64,000 nucleotides of DNA from Prochlorococcus sp. AG-355-P07 (GCA_003280575.1 QCEN01000008.1:1-64000), one strand, 5' to 3'; positions 26,301-36,335 are shown, counted from the stretch's first letter. Notes: generated by a model not told the origin, from the sequence alone. Made by a program: numbers and translations.

Positions 26301-27020
26301 TTAAAGAATATTATTATGTCTCTCTGCAATAGCAGGATGCCGTAGGATGGAGTCCATAAGTCTTACTCCTCTAAGTTGATTTATTAAAGGCATATGTCCA
26401 TCAGGAGCATCCAATGACCAACGAAAAGATCCAGGATATCTAGTCCAAAAGCCCTCTTTTTTCCAACCTATCTTCGGCCACATTAATTCATATTTTTTAC
26501 CTACTGATTTTAATATCTTAGCTTGAATTGAGAATCCAAATCTACCATTAGAATAAATGGTCCATAATCTATCAATTGTTTGTAGGTCTATACCTGACAT
26601 ATTCTTAACCTCACTATAGAAAACATATCCACGTTTTTCAGCTAATTTTCCAGCTAACTTACGCAAGTAGGAACTTGTTAATCTATCTGCATCCTCAAAT
26701 TTTTGTTCAACCAACTTTAATTGTAAATCTTTATAATTGATATCCATATCTGAATATGTGTTAAACCAATTATTGAATTTAGTGTTTTCAAAGAATTCAG
26801 GCTTAGATTTCTTTAAAACTTGCAATATCCAACCAGCAGCCCAGTCATCTCCATCACTATCAAAAATTTCAAAAAGTTTAGGGCCAAGGTTAAAAATATT
26901 TTCGACTTCAGATTCTATTTGTGTTAATGAATTTATTCTCTTTCTTTGATTCGAATCTACAAATTTTTTTATCAGATCTAATGTAGCATTACTATAGTTA
27001 TCTTTTTCTTTGTTATTCAT
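26301..27020 (-). CDS. GUN4 domain protein
   Basis: A 239-residue protein whose C-terminal part (about 95-235) is a GUN4 porphyrin-binding domain: MSGIDLQTIDRLWTIYSNGRFGFSIQAKIL and GFWTRYPGSFRWSLDAPDGHMPL. GUN4 binds protoporphyrin IX and Mg-protoporphyrin and stimulates magnesium chelatase, committing tetrapyrroles to chlorophyll. The N-terminal helical bundle (about 1-85) resembles the extension found in cyanobacterial Gun4. I cannot tell from sequence whether this is the main Gun4 or a paralogue. It is divergent from mnmH with a 36-bp gap. Confidence 0.9.
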   Translation of the reverse strand: MNNKEKDNYSNATLDLIKKFVDSNQRKRINSLTQIESEVENIFNLGPKLFEIFDSDGDDWAAGWILQVLKKSKPEFFENTKFNNWFNTYSDMDINYKDLQLKLVEQKFEDADRLTSSYLRKLAGKLAEKRGYVFYSEVKNMSGIDLQTIDRLWTIYSNGRFGFSIQAKILKSVGKKYELMWPKIGWKKEGFWTRYPGSFRWSLDAPDGHMPLINQLRGVRLMDSILRHPAIAERHNNIL

Positions 27021-27056
27021 TTTAAAAAATCAATCTAAAAAAAATAAAAACTATCC

Positions 27057-28100
27057 ATGTATTTCAGAAGAAAAGAACTAAAGAAATTTAGAAGTTTTAA
27101 AGGACCACTTATAGATGTTAGGAGCCCGAGTGAATATTATAAAGGACACATGCCTAATTCTATTAACATTCCTCTTTTTGATGATGATGAGAGATCAATA
27201 ATTGGCACAATTTATAAAAAAGAAGGAAGAAAAAAAGCTGTAATAGAGGGATTAAAATGTTTTGAAAAAAAAATGGATTTACTTCTTGATAATTTATTCA
27301 TGAGTATTGACTATGATAAAAATATTTCTGAAAAAAATAATAAAGAATTTTTTATAAGAATATATTGTTCTAGAGGGGGAATGCGTTCACAAAGTATTGC
27401 ATGGTTATTAGAAAAATTTAAATTAAATACTATTACACTTGATGGAGGGTACAAAATATATAGAAGATGGGTATTAGATAGTTTCTCAAAAAAGTTGAAT
27501 ATAGTAGTTATTGGCGGAAAAACAGGTACAGGTAAGACAAGATTATTATCATTATTAGAGAAATATAAATATCAAACTATTGATCTTGAGGGATTTGCAT
27601 GTCATAGAGGAAGTACATTTGGAGGTTTAGGAATGAGAGAACAACCTTCAAATGAACAATTCGAAAATAAAATTGCAGATAAATTAAATTCATTTAAATG
27701 TTCTAATAATATTTTTGTAGAGGCTGAAAGTGCAAATATAGGTAAATGTAAAATACCTCATGAATTTTTTAATCAGATGAAAAACTCCAAGAGAATTGAA
27801 ATTCTAAGGAGCGAATCTAACAGGTTAGATGAGTTGATAGATACTTATAGTATTTTTAAGAAAGAGGAACTCCAAGAATCTGTATTAAGGATAAAAAAAA
27901 GATTAGGACCGCAAAGAACAAAAATAGCACTTGAATCAATTAATAATGAAAAATGGGACTTAGTTTGTAGATCAGTACTAGATTATTACGATAAGTGTTA
28001 TGAATATGAAAAGGTTGGCAAAACAAATATAAAGATACTAGATTTAACCGACAAAAAATATGATGAAAACATCTTAAAGTTAATAAATAACGTTTTATAA
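27057..28100 (+). CDS. mnmH: tRNA 2-selenouridine synthase
   Basis: A 347-residue protein with a rhodanese domain ([16 protein letters not shown]; active-site Cys in [11 protein letters not shown] near residue 104) fused to a P-loop domain ([12 protein letters not shown] near 155). This architecture is specific to MnmH/SelU (YbbB), which swaps sulfur for selenium at the wobble uridine of certain tRNAs via a geranylated intermediate. Activity needs selenophosphate from SelD, which is not in this window. The Cys and P-loop are intact, so it looks functional. Confidence 0.92.
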   Translation: MYFRRKELKKFRSFKGPLIDVRSPSEYYKGHMPNSINIPLFDDDERSIIGTIYKKEGRKKAVIEGLKCFEKKMDLLLDNLFMSIDYDKNISEKNNKEFFIRIYCSRGGMRSQSIAWLLEKFKLNTITLDGGYKIYRRWVLDSFSKKLNIVVIGGKTGTGKTRLLSLLEKYKYQTIDLEGFACHRGSTFGGLGMREQPSNEQFENKIADKLNSFKCSNNIFVEAESANIGKCKIPHEFFNQMKNSKRIEILRSESNRLDELIDTYSIFKKEELQESVLRIKKRLGPQRTKIALESINNEKWDLVCRSVLDYYDKCYEYEKVGKTNIKILDLTDKKYDENILKLINNVL

Positions 28101-28158
28101 AATAATTACAAACGAATACGAAAATTTTTTCTTAAAGTATATGTTTGATCCGAATATT

Positions 28159-28512
28159 ATGGCAAATAATAAAACAGCAAGAATACAGTTTTATGAAGGA
28201 ACTGATGAACCAGTTGTCCCGGAGATAAGGTTAACAAGAAGTAAAGATGGTACAACTGGACAAGCCTTATTTATGTTCGAGAAACCTCAAGCATTATCAT
28301 CTATTGCAGAAGGTGAAATCACCGGGATGCGTATGATTGATAATGAAGGTGAGATATTAACAAGAGAGGTTAAAGTTAAGTTTGTAGATGGGGAACCTAT
28401 CTTTTTAGAAGCAGTTTATATTTGGAAGAATACCTCAGACTTTGATAGATTCATGAGATTTGCAAATAGTTATGCCAAATCTAATGGATTAGGATATTCT
28501 GAGAAGAAGTAG
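28159..28512 (+). CDS. psb28: Photosystem II assembly protein Psb28
   Basis: A 117-residue protein with the Psb28 fold signature: [37 protein letters not shown] and [32 protein letters not shown]. Psb28 binds transiently to the cytoplasmic face of CP47/PSII assembly intermediates and supports chlorophyll-protein biogenesis and repair. I chose the ATG at 28159 because conserved homology begins there. An upstream in-frame ATG at 28141 would add six residues (MFDPNI). Confidence 0.94.
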   Translation: MANNKTARIQFYEGTDEPVVPEIRLTRSKDGTTGQALFMFEKPQALSSIAEGEITGMRMIDNEGEILTREVKVKFVDGEPIFLEAVYIWKNTSDFDRFMRFANSYAKSNGLGYSEKK

Positions 28513-28525
28513 AATATCATCTAAA

Positions 28526-29569
28526 TTGAGTAGTTCATCATATTTCAAGTTAGTAGTAATTTTAATCACGTCTTTAATAATATGGAGTTTAAGAGATTTC
28601 CTACTTTTAATAATTTGCTCATTAGTAATTTCAAATATTGTTTGTAATTTATGTAATCAAATACACAAGGGGTTGAAAATCCCTCGCCTCCTATCTTTGT
28701 TAATTGTTTTAACTATTATTTCAATAATAGTATTTACCATATTTATTCTTATCTTGCCTCCGTTTGTGAAAGAATTCAATGAAATACTAGTTGATATTCC
28801 AAATGGTTTATCAAAAATAAATATTTTAATTAATACATATCTAAATAAATTGAATAACCTTTTTTATGGTGAAGAATCTGAAAATGTTGTTGAAATATTT
28901 AATCTTATAGATAATGTAGTTACCATTCCAGATGCGGCAACTATTGCTAAAGCTATTCAAGAGAGTTTTAAAAACTTAATAAATATAGCGGGGAATCTTG
29001 GTTCAGGTCTTCTAAGATTAATTTTCGTTTTAGTGGTAAGTTTGATGATTTCCATTGAACCAAATCAATATAAAGAAAATATACTTCTATTAATACCTAA
29101 AAATTATCGTAATAAATTCAGGAATATTCTGGATAAATGTAATATTGCATTAGCAAATTGGACTTTTTCTATGGTCATAAGCTCATTATCAGTAGGTCTT
29201 TTATCATTAATAGTCCTTTCGATTTTAGATGTCAAATATGTTGTTTCTAATGCTTTAATAGCAATGGTTTTAAATATTATTCCAAATATAGGACCTGTTA
29301 TTAGCGGAATATTTCCAATTTCAATTGCACTACTAGATAATTTTTGGAAACCACTTGCCGTTTTAGGTTCATATGTAATTATTCAAAATATTGAAAGTTA
29401 TATAATAATGCCATCAATAATGAAGAAAAAGGCTAATTTACTTCCTGGGATTACATTAATCTCACAATTTGGTTTCACCTTCATTTTTGGTCCTCTAGGA
29501 TTAGTTCTATCACTTCCTCTCGCTGTAGTAATTCAAGTTTTAATCAAAGAAACAATTAAAGATATATAA
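28526..29569 (+). CDS. AI-2E family transporter
   Basis: A 347-residue polytopic membrane protein of the AI-2E (TqsA/YdiK/PerM) family. Hydrophobic helices appear near residues 5-40, 55-80, 150-175, 205-235, 240-295 and 300-340, and the family motif ALIAMVLNIIPNIGPVISGIFP lies near residue 252. Members export autoinducer-2 or act as Na+/H+ antiporters; the substrate here is not evident, and quorum signalling is unproven in Prochlorococcus. The start is TTG at 28526, close after psb28. Confidence 0.88.
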   Translation: MSSSSYFKLVVILITSLIIWSLRDFLLLIICSLVISNIVCNLCNQIHKGLKIPRLLSLLIVLTIISIIVFTIFILILPPFVKEFNEILVDIPNGLSKINILINTYLNKLNNLFYGEESENVVEIFNLIDNVVTIPDAATIAKAIQESFKNLINIAGNLGSGLLRLIFVLVVSLMISIEPNQYKENILLLIPKNYRNKFRNILDKCNIALANWTFSMVISSLSVGLLSLIVLSILDVKYVVSNALIAMVLNIIPNIGPVISGIFPISIALLDNFWKPLAVLGSYVIIQNIESYIIMPSIMKKKANLLPGITLISQFGFTFIFGPLGLVLSLPLAVVIQVLIKETIKDI

Positions 29570-29572
29570 AAA

Positions 29573-29755
29573 TTATTTACTTAATTTCTTATATAAATAT
29601 GGATAGGAAAAAAGTATAAAAAAAGCTAAGGGATGTTTAGCAAAAGCGAAGTATAGTGAATTAAAAGTAAAATGATCAAATAATATTCTTAATTCTGTAG
29701 AAAGATCAATTAAAACTAAAGAAAGTAAAAGTAAGAGATAGTAATTCAATTTCAT
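29573..29755 (-). CDS. Small membrane protein downstream of secF (60 aa)
   Basis: An ATG-started ORF in the gap between secF and the opposing AI-2E transporter gene. It has one hydrophobic helix at the N-terminus (NYYLLLLLSLVLIDLS), a polar part with HFTFNSLYFAFAKHPLAF and a second hydrophobic stretch, ending with basic YKKLSK. It lies 18 bp after secF on the same strand, which suggests it is the last gene of the secDF operon. I recognise no family; a similar short ORF in related genomes would confirm it. Confidence 0.62.
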   Translation of the reverse strand: MKLNYYLLLLLSLVLIDLSTELRILFDHFTFNSLYFAFAKHPLAFFILFSYPYLYKKLSK

Positions 29756-29773
29756 AAAGTTAGAAGCTTAAAC

Positions 29774-30688
29774 TTAATCTTCAAGCAAAAAGGATGGCGC
29801 TAACAAAATACTCGAATAACTTCCAATTATAATTCCTAATGATAATGACAAAGAGAACCAAAAGAGTGAATAGGAACCAAACAAAATTAGACTTAGTAAA
29901 GGGATTAAGGTGGTAATACTAGTAAATGTTGTTCTCCTAAATGACTCATTAACTGATAATTGAATATTTTCGTTATATCCTTTTTTACTTGATCTTAAAT
30001 TCTCGCGAATCCTATCAAATATAACAACAGTGTCATTTACAGAGTAACCAGCAATAGTTAATAAGGACACAGCAAATAAACTATTTACCTCGACAGATAA
30101 TATAATTCCCAACCAGGAGAATATACCGAATACAATTAATAAATCATGGAATAAAGCTAATAATGCGAATAACGCATATTTTTTATCAAATCTAATAGTT
30201 ATATATAAAGATATTGCAAATAAAGAAACTAATAAAGAAGTAACACAATTAATAAGTAATCTTTTCCCAAGCTTTGGACCTATTAATCTTGAATCCTTAC
30301 TCTCATAATTAAGAGGTCCAATAATATTATCTAGATTATTAATTAGATTAGTTGATTCTTCGATACTCAAATAAGGCGTTCTTATTGAAATTAATTTATT
30401 ATTATTTTGAGATTGTAATTTAATATTATTTAAAACGTTTTTATTTTGAGAGATCTCTCTTAAATATTCTATAACTGAATCAGGGGAAAAATTAGAACAT
30501 TCTTCTTCACAAACTCTTTCTATTCTTATTTCATTGCCTCCAACAAAATCCATCCCTAGATTTATAGGTTTCTTATAAGAAGTATTAAAAGTTGAATATA
30601 GAATTCCTATAAGACTCAACAAAATAAGAACAGTTGAAAAACTAATTATCTTTCTTTTATTTTTTATTAGTTCAAGATTGTATTTCAT
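29774..30688 (-). CDS. secF: Protein translocase subunit SecF
   Basis: A 304-residue partner of SecD in the SecDF complex, which uses the proton gradient to pull translocating preproteins out of SecYEG. Six membrane helices are present. RND-type signatures are MDFVGGNEIRIE in the P1 region and GYSVNDTVVIFDRIRENL in helix 4, carrying the conserved Asp. Length is normal for cyanobacteria. It lies 21 bp after secD. Confidence 0.95.
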   Translation of the reverse strand: MKYNLELIKNKRKIISFSTVLILLSLIGILYSTFNTSYKKPINLGMDFVGGNEIRIERVCEEECSNFSPDSVIEYLREISQNKNVLNNIKLQSQNNNKLISIRTPYLSIEESTNLINNLDNIIGPLNYESKDSRLIGPKLGKRLLINCVTSLLVSLFAISLYITIRFDKKYALFALLALFHDLLIVFGIFSWLGIILSVEVNSLFAVSLLTIAGYSVNDTVVIFDRIRENLRSSKKGYNENIQLSVNESFRRTTFTSITTLIPLLSLILFGSYSLFWFSLSLSLGIIIGSYSSILLAPSFLLED

Positions 30689-30709
30689 GGGTAAATTAGA
30701 AATAAAAAA

Positions 30710-32179
30710 TTAATTTGAAAAATTCTTCCTGGGTAGATAGAGACTTTTTTGTCTTAAAGTTTGATATGTTGTAAAAAATCGCAAAATAGTTTTAGAACAA
30801 TTTAATGAGGTAAACAAGCTTATTAAAACTCCAATACCTAATGTTGCCGCAAAACCTTTAACAAAATTTGTTCCTAATAAAAACAATACAAAACAACTCA
30901 AAATAGTTGTAATATGGCCATCAACTATTGATGAATTAGCTCTTTGAAAACCGCTATCAATAGATCTTGTAAGAGTATTACCATCATCTAATTCTTCTCT
31001 AATTCTCTCAAATATTAGAATATTTGCATCAACGGCCATACCAATGCTGAGTATTAACCCAGATATTCCAGGTAATGTCAAAGTTACAGGAATTAAGGAA
31101 TATAGGGCTAAGTTTAGAAAACCATAAAGTACTAAAGAAAGAACTGAAACAAAACCAAGAATCCTATAATTAAAGATCATAAATATACCAACAAGAATTA
31201 ATCCACAAATAGCTGCATAAAGACTTTTTAAAATATTTTTAGATCCTAATAAAGCCCCTATAGTATTAGCTTCTACTATTTCAATTGGTAATGGCAATGA
31301 ACCACCTTTAAGTTGAACTTCTAATTCTCTAGCATTTTCAGCACTAAAATTACCGCTTATTGTTGCTGATCCACCTGTAATACCTGTATTAGCAAATTGA
31401 CTACCAACACTGGCCTCACTTATTGATTCGCCATCAAGAATAATAGCCAATAGTTGATTAGTGCCCGCAATGGACTTTGTGAGTTTTGCAAACTTTTCAC
31501 CTCCTGAACTACTAAAAGTTAATAAAACTTCCCAATTACTATTTGTTTGTTCTTGCCTCCTTCCTGCGTTAATAAGATCCTTACCAGATAAATCTGTTTT
31601 AATAAACAAATTTGTAATTTCTTTATCAATATACTTCTTAATTTCAATTAACTTCCCATATAAATCACTACTGGTAGATGAATAGTCTAATTCTTGCTCT
31701 ATCTCCTTAAGATCATCTTGAATAATCTTTATTAAATTAGCATCATATTGACTATTTTCTGAAATGGAAAACTGTTCAGTTAATTCTTTAATATTCAATC
31801 TCTGAATTTGCAAGTTTTTTAAATTTGTAGATGTTCCTTCTTTTTGGGTCCTAAATTCTAATAATGCAGTCTTGCCTAAAACTCTTGAAGCAACTAATGG
31901 ATTTTGTTCTCCGGGTAATTCTAAAATCAATTGATCTCCACCTAGGGTTTGTAAGTTAGACTCAGATACCCCTAAGTTGTTTACGCGTCTATCTATAACC
32001 GAATAAACTGCATCAAGTTCATCATTTGTTACCTTCCCTTCCTCTTTAATAATTTGTAGCGTAAGCTGGGAACCCCCTTGTAAATCCAATCCCAACTGTA
32101 AAGGATAATTTATTAATAGATAAACAGATAAAGTAAGGAGAAATATAATAAAAAAAAGCCAACCTTGCCTTCTTTTCAT
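30710..32179 (-). CDS. secD: Protein translocase subunit SecD
   Basis: A 489-residue protein. It has an N-terminal helix, the LGLDLQGGSQLTLQI motif, a long periplasmic P1 domain with GRRQEQTNSNWEVLLTFSSSGG, and five C-terminal helices with GMAVDANILIFERIREEL supplying the proton-path residues. Together with SecF it drives the late stage of protein export across plasma and thylakoid membranes. It starts 3 bp after pdhB, indicating co-transcription. Confidence 0.95.
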   Translation of the reverse strand: MKRRQGWLFFIIFLLTLSVYLLINYPLQLGLDLQGGSQLTLQIIKEEGKVTNDELDAVYSVIDRRVNNLGVSESNLQTLGGDQLILELPGEQNPLVASRVLGKTALLEFRTQKEGTSTNLKNLQIQRLNIKELTEQFSISENSQYDANLIKIIQDDLKEIEQELDYSSTSSDLYGKLIEIKKYIDKEITNLFIKTDLSGKDLINAGRRQEQTNSNWEVLLTFSSSGGEKFAKLTKSIAGTNQLLAIILDGESISEASVGSQFANTGITGGSATISGNFSAENARELEVQLKGGSLPLPIEIVEANTIGALLGSKNILKSLYAAICGLILVGIFMIFNYRILGFVSVLSLVLYGFLNLALYSLIPVTLTLPGISGLILSIGMAVDANILIFERIREELDDGNTLTRSIDSGFQRANSSIVDGHITTILSCFVLFLLGTNFVKGFAATLGIGVLISLFTSLNCSKTILRFFTTYQTLRQKSLYLPRKNFSN

Positions 32180-32182
32180 TAC

Positions 32183-33166
32183 CTAAATACTCCCACTAAT
32201 TAAATCTTCAACTTTTTCAACTATTTGATGTGGTTGGATTATTGTCAAATTCTCAAGATTTCCATTATATGGAGTTGGAATATCCTGACTTGATAATCTA
32301 ATTGGTCGGACATCAAGATCATCAAAACACTCTTCTGTTATCAAAGCAATTAATTCTGCCCCAATACCTCCAGTCTTCATACATTCTTCAACAATAATTA
32401 CTTTATTTGTTTTTCTTATTGATTTTGAGATAGTTTTCATATCAAATGGTTTTAAACTTATTAAGTCGATTAACTCAACGTCTATTCCTTTTTTTTCTAA
32501 TTCTTCAACAGCCTTAATGCAGTGATGTCTCATTCTTGAATAAGTCAATAAAGTAATATCTTTGCCTTCTTTTACTACGTCAGCCTGATCTAATGCGCAA
32601 GTAAAATCACCCTCAGGTAATTCTTCAGACAAGTTGTATAGAAGAACGTGTTCAAAAAAAAGAACGGGATTATCATCTCTTATAGCCGCTTTCATTAAAC
32701 CTTTAGCATTTGTAGGTGTACTGCATGCAACAATCTTTATGCCAGGAACTGCATGAAAATATGCTTCAAGTCTTTGACTGTGTTCAGCACCAAGTTGACG
32801 ACCAACTCCTCCAGGTCCTCGAACAACTGCTGGTATTTTATAATTTCCTCCACTTGTATATCTAAGCATACCCATATTATTTGAGATCTGATTAAAAGCT
32901 AAAAGCAAAAACCCCATATTCATTCCTTCTACTATTGGTCTTAACCCAGTCATTGCAGCACCCACAGCCATACCGGTGAAACTATTCTCTGCAATTGGAG
33001 TATCTAAGACTCTTAACTCTCCATATTTTTCATATAAATCCTTAGTTACCTTATAAGATCCTCCATATTGACCAACATCTTCTCCCATAACGCAAACATT
33101 TACATCATTTGCCATTTCTTCATCAATAGCCTCTTTCAAAGCATTAAATAATAATGTTCCAGCCAC
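32183..33166 (-). CDS. pdhB: Pyruvate dehydrogenase E1 component, beta subunit
   Basis: A 327-residue beta subunit of the alpha2beta2 E1 of pyruvate dehydrogenase, which feeds acetyl-CoA to fatty acid synthesis. Blocks [62 protein letters not shown] and the transketolase C-domain ([17 protein letters not shown]) are standard. The alpha subunit PdhA is not in the window, so the two subunits are unlinked. The next upstream element is a tiny membrane ORF. Confidence 0.95.
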   Translation of the reverse strand: MAGTLLFNALKEAIDEEMANDVNVCVMGEDVGQYGGSYKVTKDLYEKYGELRVLDTPIAENSFTGMAVGAAMTGLRPIVEGMNMGFLLLAFNQISNNMGMLRYTSGGNYKIPAVVRGPGGVGRQLGAEHSQRLEAYFHAVPGIKIVACSTPTNAKGLMKAAIRDDNPVLFFEHVLLYNLSEELPEGDFTCALDQADVVKEGKDITLLTYSRMRHHCIKAVEELEKKGIDVELIDLISLKPFDMKTISKSIRKTNKVIIVEECMKTGGIGAELIALITEECFDDLDVRPIRLSSQDIPTPYNGNLENLTIIQPHQIVEKVEDLISGSI

Positions 33167-33215
33167 AATTAATTACCTAATTAATCACATTTATAATCCT
33201 ACCACTTTGATTAAT

Positions 33216-33311
33216 TTAACCTCCTTCAGCAAAGGTTATAAGTAGTAATATTGACAAAATCATTCCTGGTGAAAGCAAAAGTATTAAAAGTCCTAGGTCA
33301 TGTAAAGACAT
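33216..33311 (-). CDS. Very small membrane protein (31 aa)
   Basis: ATG at 33311 and TAA at 33216 enclose 31 residues starting MSLHDLGLLILLLSPGM and continuing as one hydrophobic helix ending in AEGG. It is the size of small photosystem, cytochrome b6f or NDH-1 subunits, and the PGM/AEGG ends are the right style for such a protein, but it does not match PsbM, PsaM, PetM, PetN, PetL or PsbX as I remember them. It lies on the same strand between the DUF3082 gene and pdhB. Confidence 0.6.
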   Translation of the reverse strand: MSLHDLGLLILLLSPGMILSILLLITFAEGG

Positions 33312-33346
33312 TCAAAGAAAGTGTCTTATTTAATATTATTGGTAAT

Positions 33347-33649
33347 TCAACTTTTCTTCAGAAAAAAACTGCGAATAAATACAATAAAAAGTCCTATACC
33401 TATAAAAGCAAAAGAAAAAGATAGCAAAAATGATAATCCAATTATTAAGGTACTAATACTAGAAGAAATATTTTGGACTATTTCAGAAGAATTAGATGTT
33501 TTATGTATTGAAAAATAAATTGCAATTTTATTACTTAAAAAATAAAAAAATACAAATAATAAAAAACTTGTTAATGATCCTACAATAAAATTTAATGGTC
33601 CTTTTTCAGGAATATTTTTTTTAACATTCTCATTACTATTATCAGCCAC
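33347..33649 (-). CDS. DUF3082 membrane protein
   Basis: A 100-residue protein with a polar N-terminus, two membrane helices (PLNFIVGSLTSFLLFVFFYFLSNKIAIYF and SSSISTLIIGLSFLLSFSFAFIGIGLFIVF) and a basic tail. This is the layout of DUF3082, a cyanobacterial family often placed next to ispE; function unknown. It lies 21 bp downstream of ispE. Confidence 0.85.
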   Translation of the reverse strand: MADNSNENVKKNIPEKGPLNFIVGSLTSFLLFVFFYFLSNKIAIYFSIHKTSNSSEIVQNISSSISTLIIGLSFLLSFSFAFIGIGLFIVFIRSFFLKKS

Positions 33650-33670
33650 AATAAAATTTTGTATAAAAAA

Positions 33671-34606
33671 TTAAATGAATGTTATTCCCTTTTCAAGGAA
33701 AGTGCAAACCCATGAATCATAGCCTCTTTCTTTAAATAATTTATAATTTGCAGTTAATTCTTTTTTAGCAGTATTTACATCTTTAAAAAGTGCAAAGCAT
33801 GTAGGGCCTGATCCACTCATTGAAAATGTCAGACAATTCTCTAATCTAGAAAGTAAATCTAATGCCTGCTTTACAGAATCATTGTCATTTTCAACAACTA
33901 ACTGCAAATCATTTTTTATAGTTAAATGTTGATTATCAAAATCTAAATTATTTAAACCATTATCTCTTAAATTTTTTCTTATATTCTCAATCATTTCTCT
34001 ATTAGTAAGATATTTATCACAAAATCTGTTACTGTATTTCTTATAAGTTTCAGAAGTAGATACTGATATATTTGGATTTTTTAAAAGAATTACTCCATAT
34101 TCAAAGTTTGATTCTAATTTCTCCAAAATTTCACCTCTTCCAAAACATAATTGAATACCACCGTTTATAAAAAAGGGAATATCAGATCCTAAAGTTGATG
34201 CTAATGAACATAAAGTTTCTTGATCTAAGTTCAAATCCCATAATTTATTAAGACCAATTAATGTTGCTGCTGCATTACTGGATCCACCAGCTAATCCTGC
34301 ACCAATTGGAATATTTTTTCTCAAAAATATATTCGCACCGAAATCTATATTTAATTTTTTCTTTAATAGATTTGCCGTTTTAACAATTAAGTTATCACTA
34401 GATAAGCTTAGATGATTACAATCAGATTCAAGTTTTATTAAACCATTATTATTAATTCGAAATTCTAAATAATCAGAAAGATCAATATTTTGCATAATCA
34501 TTGCTAACTCATGGAATCCGTCCTCTCTTTTACCAATAACTTCAAGGTGCAAATTTATTTTGGCAGGAGATTTTATATTAATTTTCCTTTTAGCTAAATC
34601 TGGCAT
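33671..34606 (-). CDS. ispE: 4-Diphosphocytidyl-2-C-methyl-D-erythritol kinase
   Basis: A 311-residue GHMP kinase that phosphorylates CDP-methylerythritol in the MEP isoprenoid pathway, the same route as dxs. Motif 1 is SPAKINLHLEVIGKREDGFHEL, motif 2 the P-loop-like PIGAGLAGGSSNAAA near residue 95, and motif 3 SMSGSGPTCFALF. It lies 12 bp after ksgA and upstream of DUF3082. Confidence 0.95.
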   Translation of the reverse strand: MPDLAKRKINIKSPAKINLHLEVIGKREDGFHELAMIMQNIDLSDYLEFRINNNGLIKLESDCNHLSLSSDNLIVKTANLLKKKLNIDFGANIFLRKNIPIGAGLAGGSSNAAATLIGLNKLWDLNLDQETLCSLASTLGSDIPFFINGGIQLCFGRGEILEKLESNFEYGVILLKNPNISVSTSETYKKYSNRFCDKYLTNREMIENIRKNLRDNGLNNLDFDNQHLTIKNDLQLVVENDNDSVKQALDLLSRLENCLTFSMSGSGPTCFALFKDVNTAKKELTANYKLFKERGYDSWVCTFLEKGITFI

Positions 34607-34618
34607 ATACTTATATTT

Positions 34619-35443
34619 TTATTTTTTAATTTTAATACAATTTTCTGCAAGCTTAATCCATTGGTTAATTGAGATATCTTGTGGCCTTAAATTAAAACAA
34701 ACTTTTGAAGATTCAGATAATTTATTTATCTCTTCATTTGAGAGTATTGAATTAAGAGTATTTCTAAGCATTTTTCTTCTTGAATTAAATGAAATTCGGA
34801 GCAGTTTATCTATATATTTTTCTACACTAATGTCTAATCTTAAATCACTTTTAATTGGTTCGAAAATTACTAAAGATGAATAGACTTTTGGAGGCGGACT
34901 AAATGATGAAGGCGGAACATCACAAATTCTTTTTATTTTTGATAGTAGTTGCATTCTTATACTTAGCGCACCAGCATTTGGACTACCTTCTTTTGACAAA
35001 ATCCTATCCACAACGTCTTTCTGCATTAAAAAAATTATTTTTTCGTAATTATAGTTTCTTATAATGCCCAATCGCCCTATGAAAATATCCAATATTGGGC
35101 CAGTAATATTGTAAGGAATATTTGCAATCACTTTTGTAATCTTCTTATTAATCGAATCTAAATTTACAGAAAGAATATCTCCCTGCTGAAGTGAAAACTT
35201 ATCATTATTATTAAATTTATCACTTAATAAATTTATTAAATCTTTATCTAATTCAATCGCATGTAATTTTTTAATTTCTGAATCCAATAACTTTGATGTT
35301 AATGCTCCTTTACCTGGACCAATTTCTAAAATAAAGTCATTTTCGTTAAGAACAGCACTTTCTTTAATTTTTTCTAATATTTTTTTATTTATCAACCAGT
35401 GCTGTCCAAATCTTTTTTTTTGATGATAGTTTTTAGAATTCAT
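34619..35443 (-). CDS. rsmA: 16S rRNA dimethyladenosine transferase
   Basis: A 274-residue methyltransferase (KsgA) that dimethylates two adjacent adenosines in the 3' terminal hairpin of 16S rRNA, a late checkpoint in 30S assembly. Markers are [11 protein letters not shown] at the N-terminus, SAM motif [14 protein letters not shown], and the catalytic [11 protein letters not shown]. The C-terminal domain carries [17 protein letters not shown]. It heads the long minus-strand series that includes ispE, pdhB and secDF. Confidence 0.96.
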   Translation of the reverse strand: MNSKNYHQKKRFGQHWLINKKILEKIKESAVLNENDFILEIGPGKGALTSKLLDSEIKKLHAIELDKDLINLLSDKFNNNDKFSLQQGDILSVNLDSINKKITKVIANIPYNITGPILDIFIGRLGIIRNYNYEKIIFLMQKDVVDRILSKEGSPNAGALSIRMQLLSKIKRICDVPPSSFSPPPKVYSSLVIFEPIKSDLRLDISVEKYIDKLLRISFNSRRKMLRNTLNSILSNEEINKLSESSKVCFNLRPQDISINQWIKLAENCIKIKK

Positions 35444-35499
35444 CTAAAAGATAAATAATATGTTTAAATTAAATAGATATTTATTTAATACTCTATATC

Positions 35500-35832
35500 A
35501 TGAGCTTATCAAAAAAGAATTTAGATAAACTCAATAAATTTAAAAAAAATAAATATTTAAATAACGAAAGTCAAAATATAAGTAACTTAAAGAATATACC
35601 TAAAAATGATAATTTAATAAACAATCCACTTAATTCAAAAGATCCCAATAAAATCTTTTATTCGTTAATTGATAATTCAGAATCTTTAGAAGAGACTTCT
35701 AATGTTAATAATTCACTAAGAAAAAGTGAGCTTAATCAAATAAATATGAATTCTAGAAAAGCTAATTTTTCTAAGAAATTAACAACCGAAGAGGAACTAT
35801 ATGATGAATTTAATTATCTTCTTGATGAATAA
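35500..35832 (+). CDS. Uncharacterised Asn/Lys-rich protein (110 aa)
   Basis: A hydrophilic, low-complexity 110-residue protein rich in Asn, Lys, Ser and Leu. It has no membrane helix and no recognisable domain, apart from an acidic end (TTEEELYDEFNYLLDE) that looks like an ordered motif. It lies between ksgA (divergent) and rlmH (16 bp downstream), so it is probably co-transcribed with rlmH. Function unknown; the middle may be intrinsically disordered and the C-terminal acidic motif may be the conserved part. Confidence 0.7.
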   Translation: MSLSKKNLDKLNKFKKNKYLNNESQNISNLKNIPKNDNLINNPLNSKDPNKIFYSLIDNSESLEETSNVNNSLRKSELNQINMNSRKANFSKKLTTEEELYDEFNYLLDE

Positions 35833-35848
35833 TTAGTTTTTATTATTT

Positions 35849-36265
35849 ATGCTTCAGTGTAATAGATTAACAATTTATGCTATCGGCAAAATAAAGAAAC
35901 TTTGGATTAGAGAGGGAATTAATCAATTCAAAAAAAGAATTCCTGAACTTATCATCAATGAGTTAAAGACTTTTAATATAAATAATCTTAGATCTAATAA
36001 CAATATTATTATCTGCCTAAGCGAAGAAGGGAAACAGTTTAATTCAGTTGAACTTTCTTCTTTACTATTAAATTTTAGAAATAAAAAAATTAATTTCTTA
36101 ATTGGCGATACCGATGGAATTAGTTCAGATATAAAAGAAAAATCAGATCTTATACTAAGTCTGTCTCCTTTAACTTTTCCTCATGAATTAGCTAGATTAA
36201 TCCTAATTGAGCAAATCTATAGAGCTATTTCCATATCTAATAATTCCCCTTACCATCGTTCTTAA
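35849..36265 (+). CDS. rlmH: 23S rRNA (pseudouridine-1915-N3)-methyltransferase
   Basis: A 138-residue SPOUT methyltransferase that modifies pseudouridine 1915 in helix 69 of 23S rRNA. Signatures: [22 protein letters not shown] at the N-terminus, [19 protein letters not shown] forming the SAM knot, and the C-terminal [34 protein letters not shown]. The length is close to the family norm of about 155, with a short N-terminus. Confidence 0.95.
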   Translation: MLQCNRLTIYAIGKIKKLWIREGINQFKKRIPELIINELKTFNINNLRSNNNIIICLSEEGKQFNSVELSSLLLNFRNKKINFLIGDTDGISSDIKEKSDLILSLSPLTFPHELARLILIEQIYRAISISNNSPYHRS

Positions 36266-36335
36266 AAGATTAAATTTAATTTAAAATTAATCTATAAAAG
36301 TTTAATAACTAACAATTTTTTTGATTTTTAATATA

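Noticed and set aside
34560-34883. 107-codon ORF opposite ispE/ksgA
   Set aside because: Antisense to conserved KsgA C-terminal domain.
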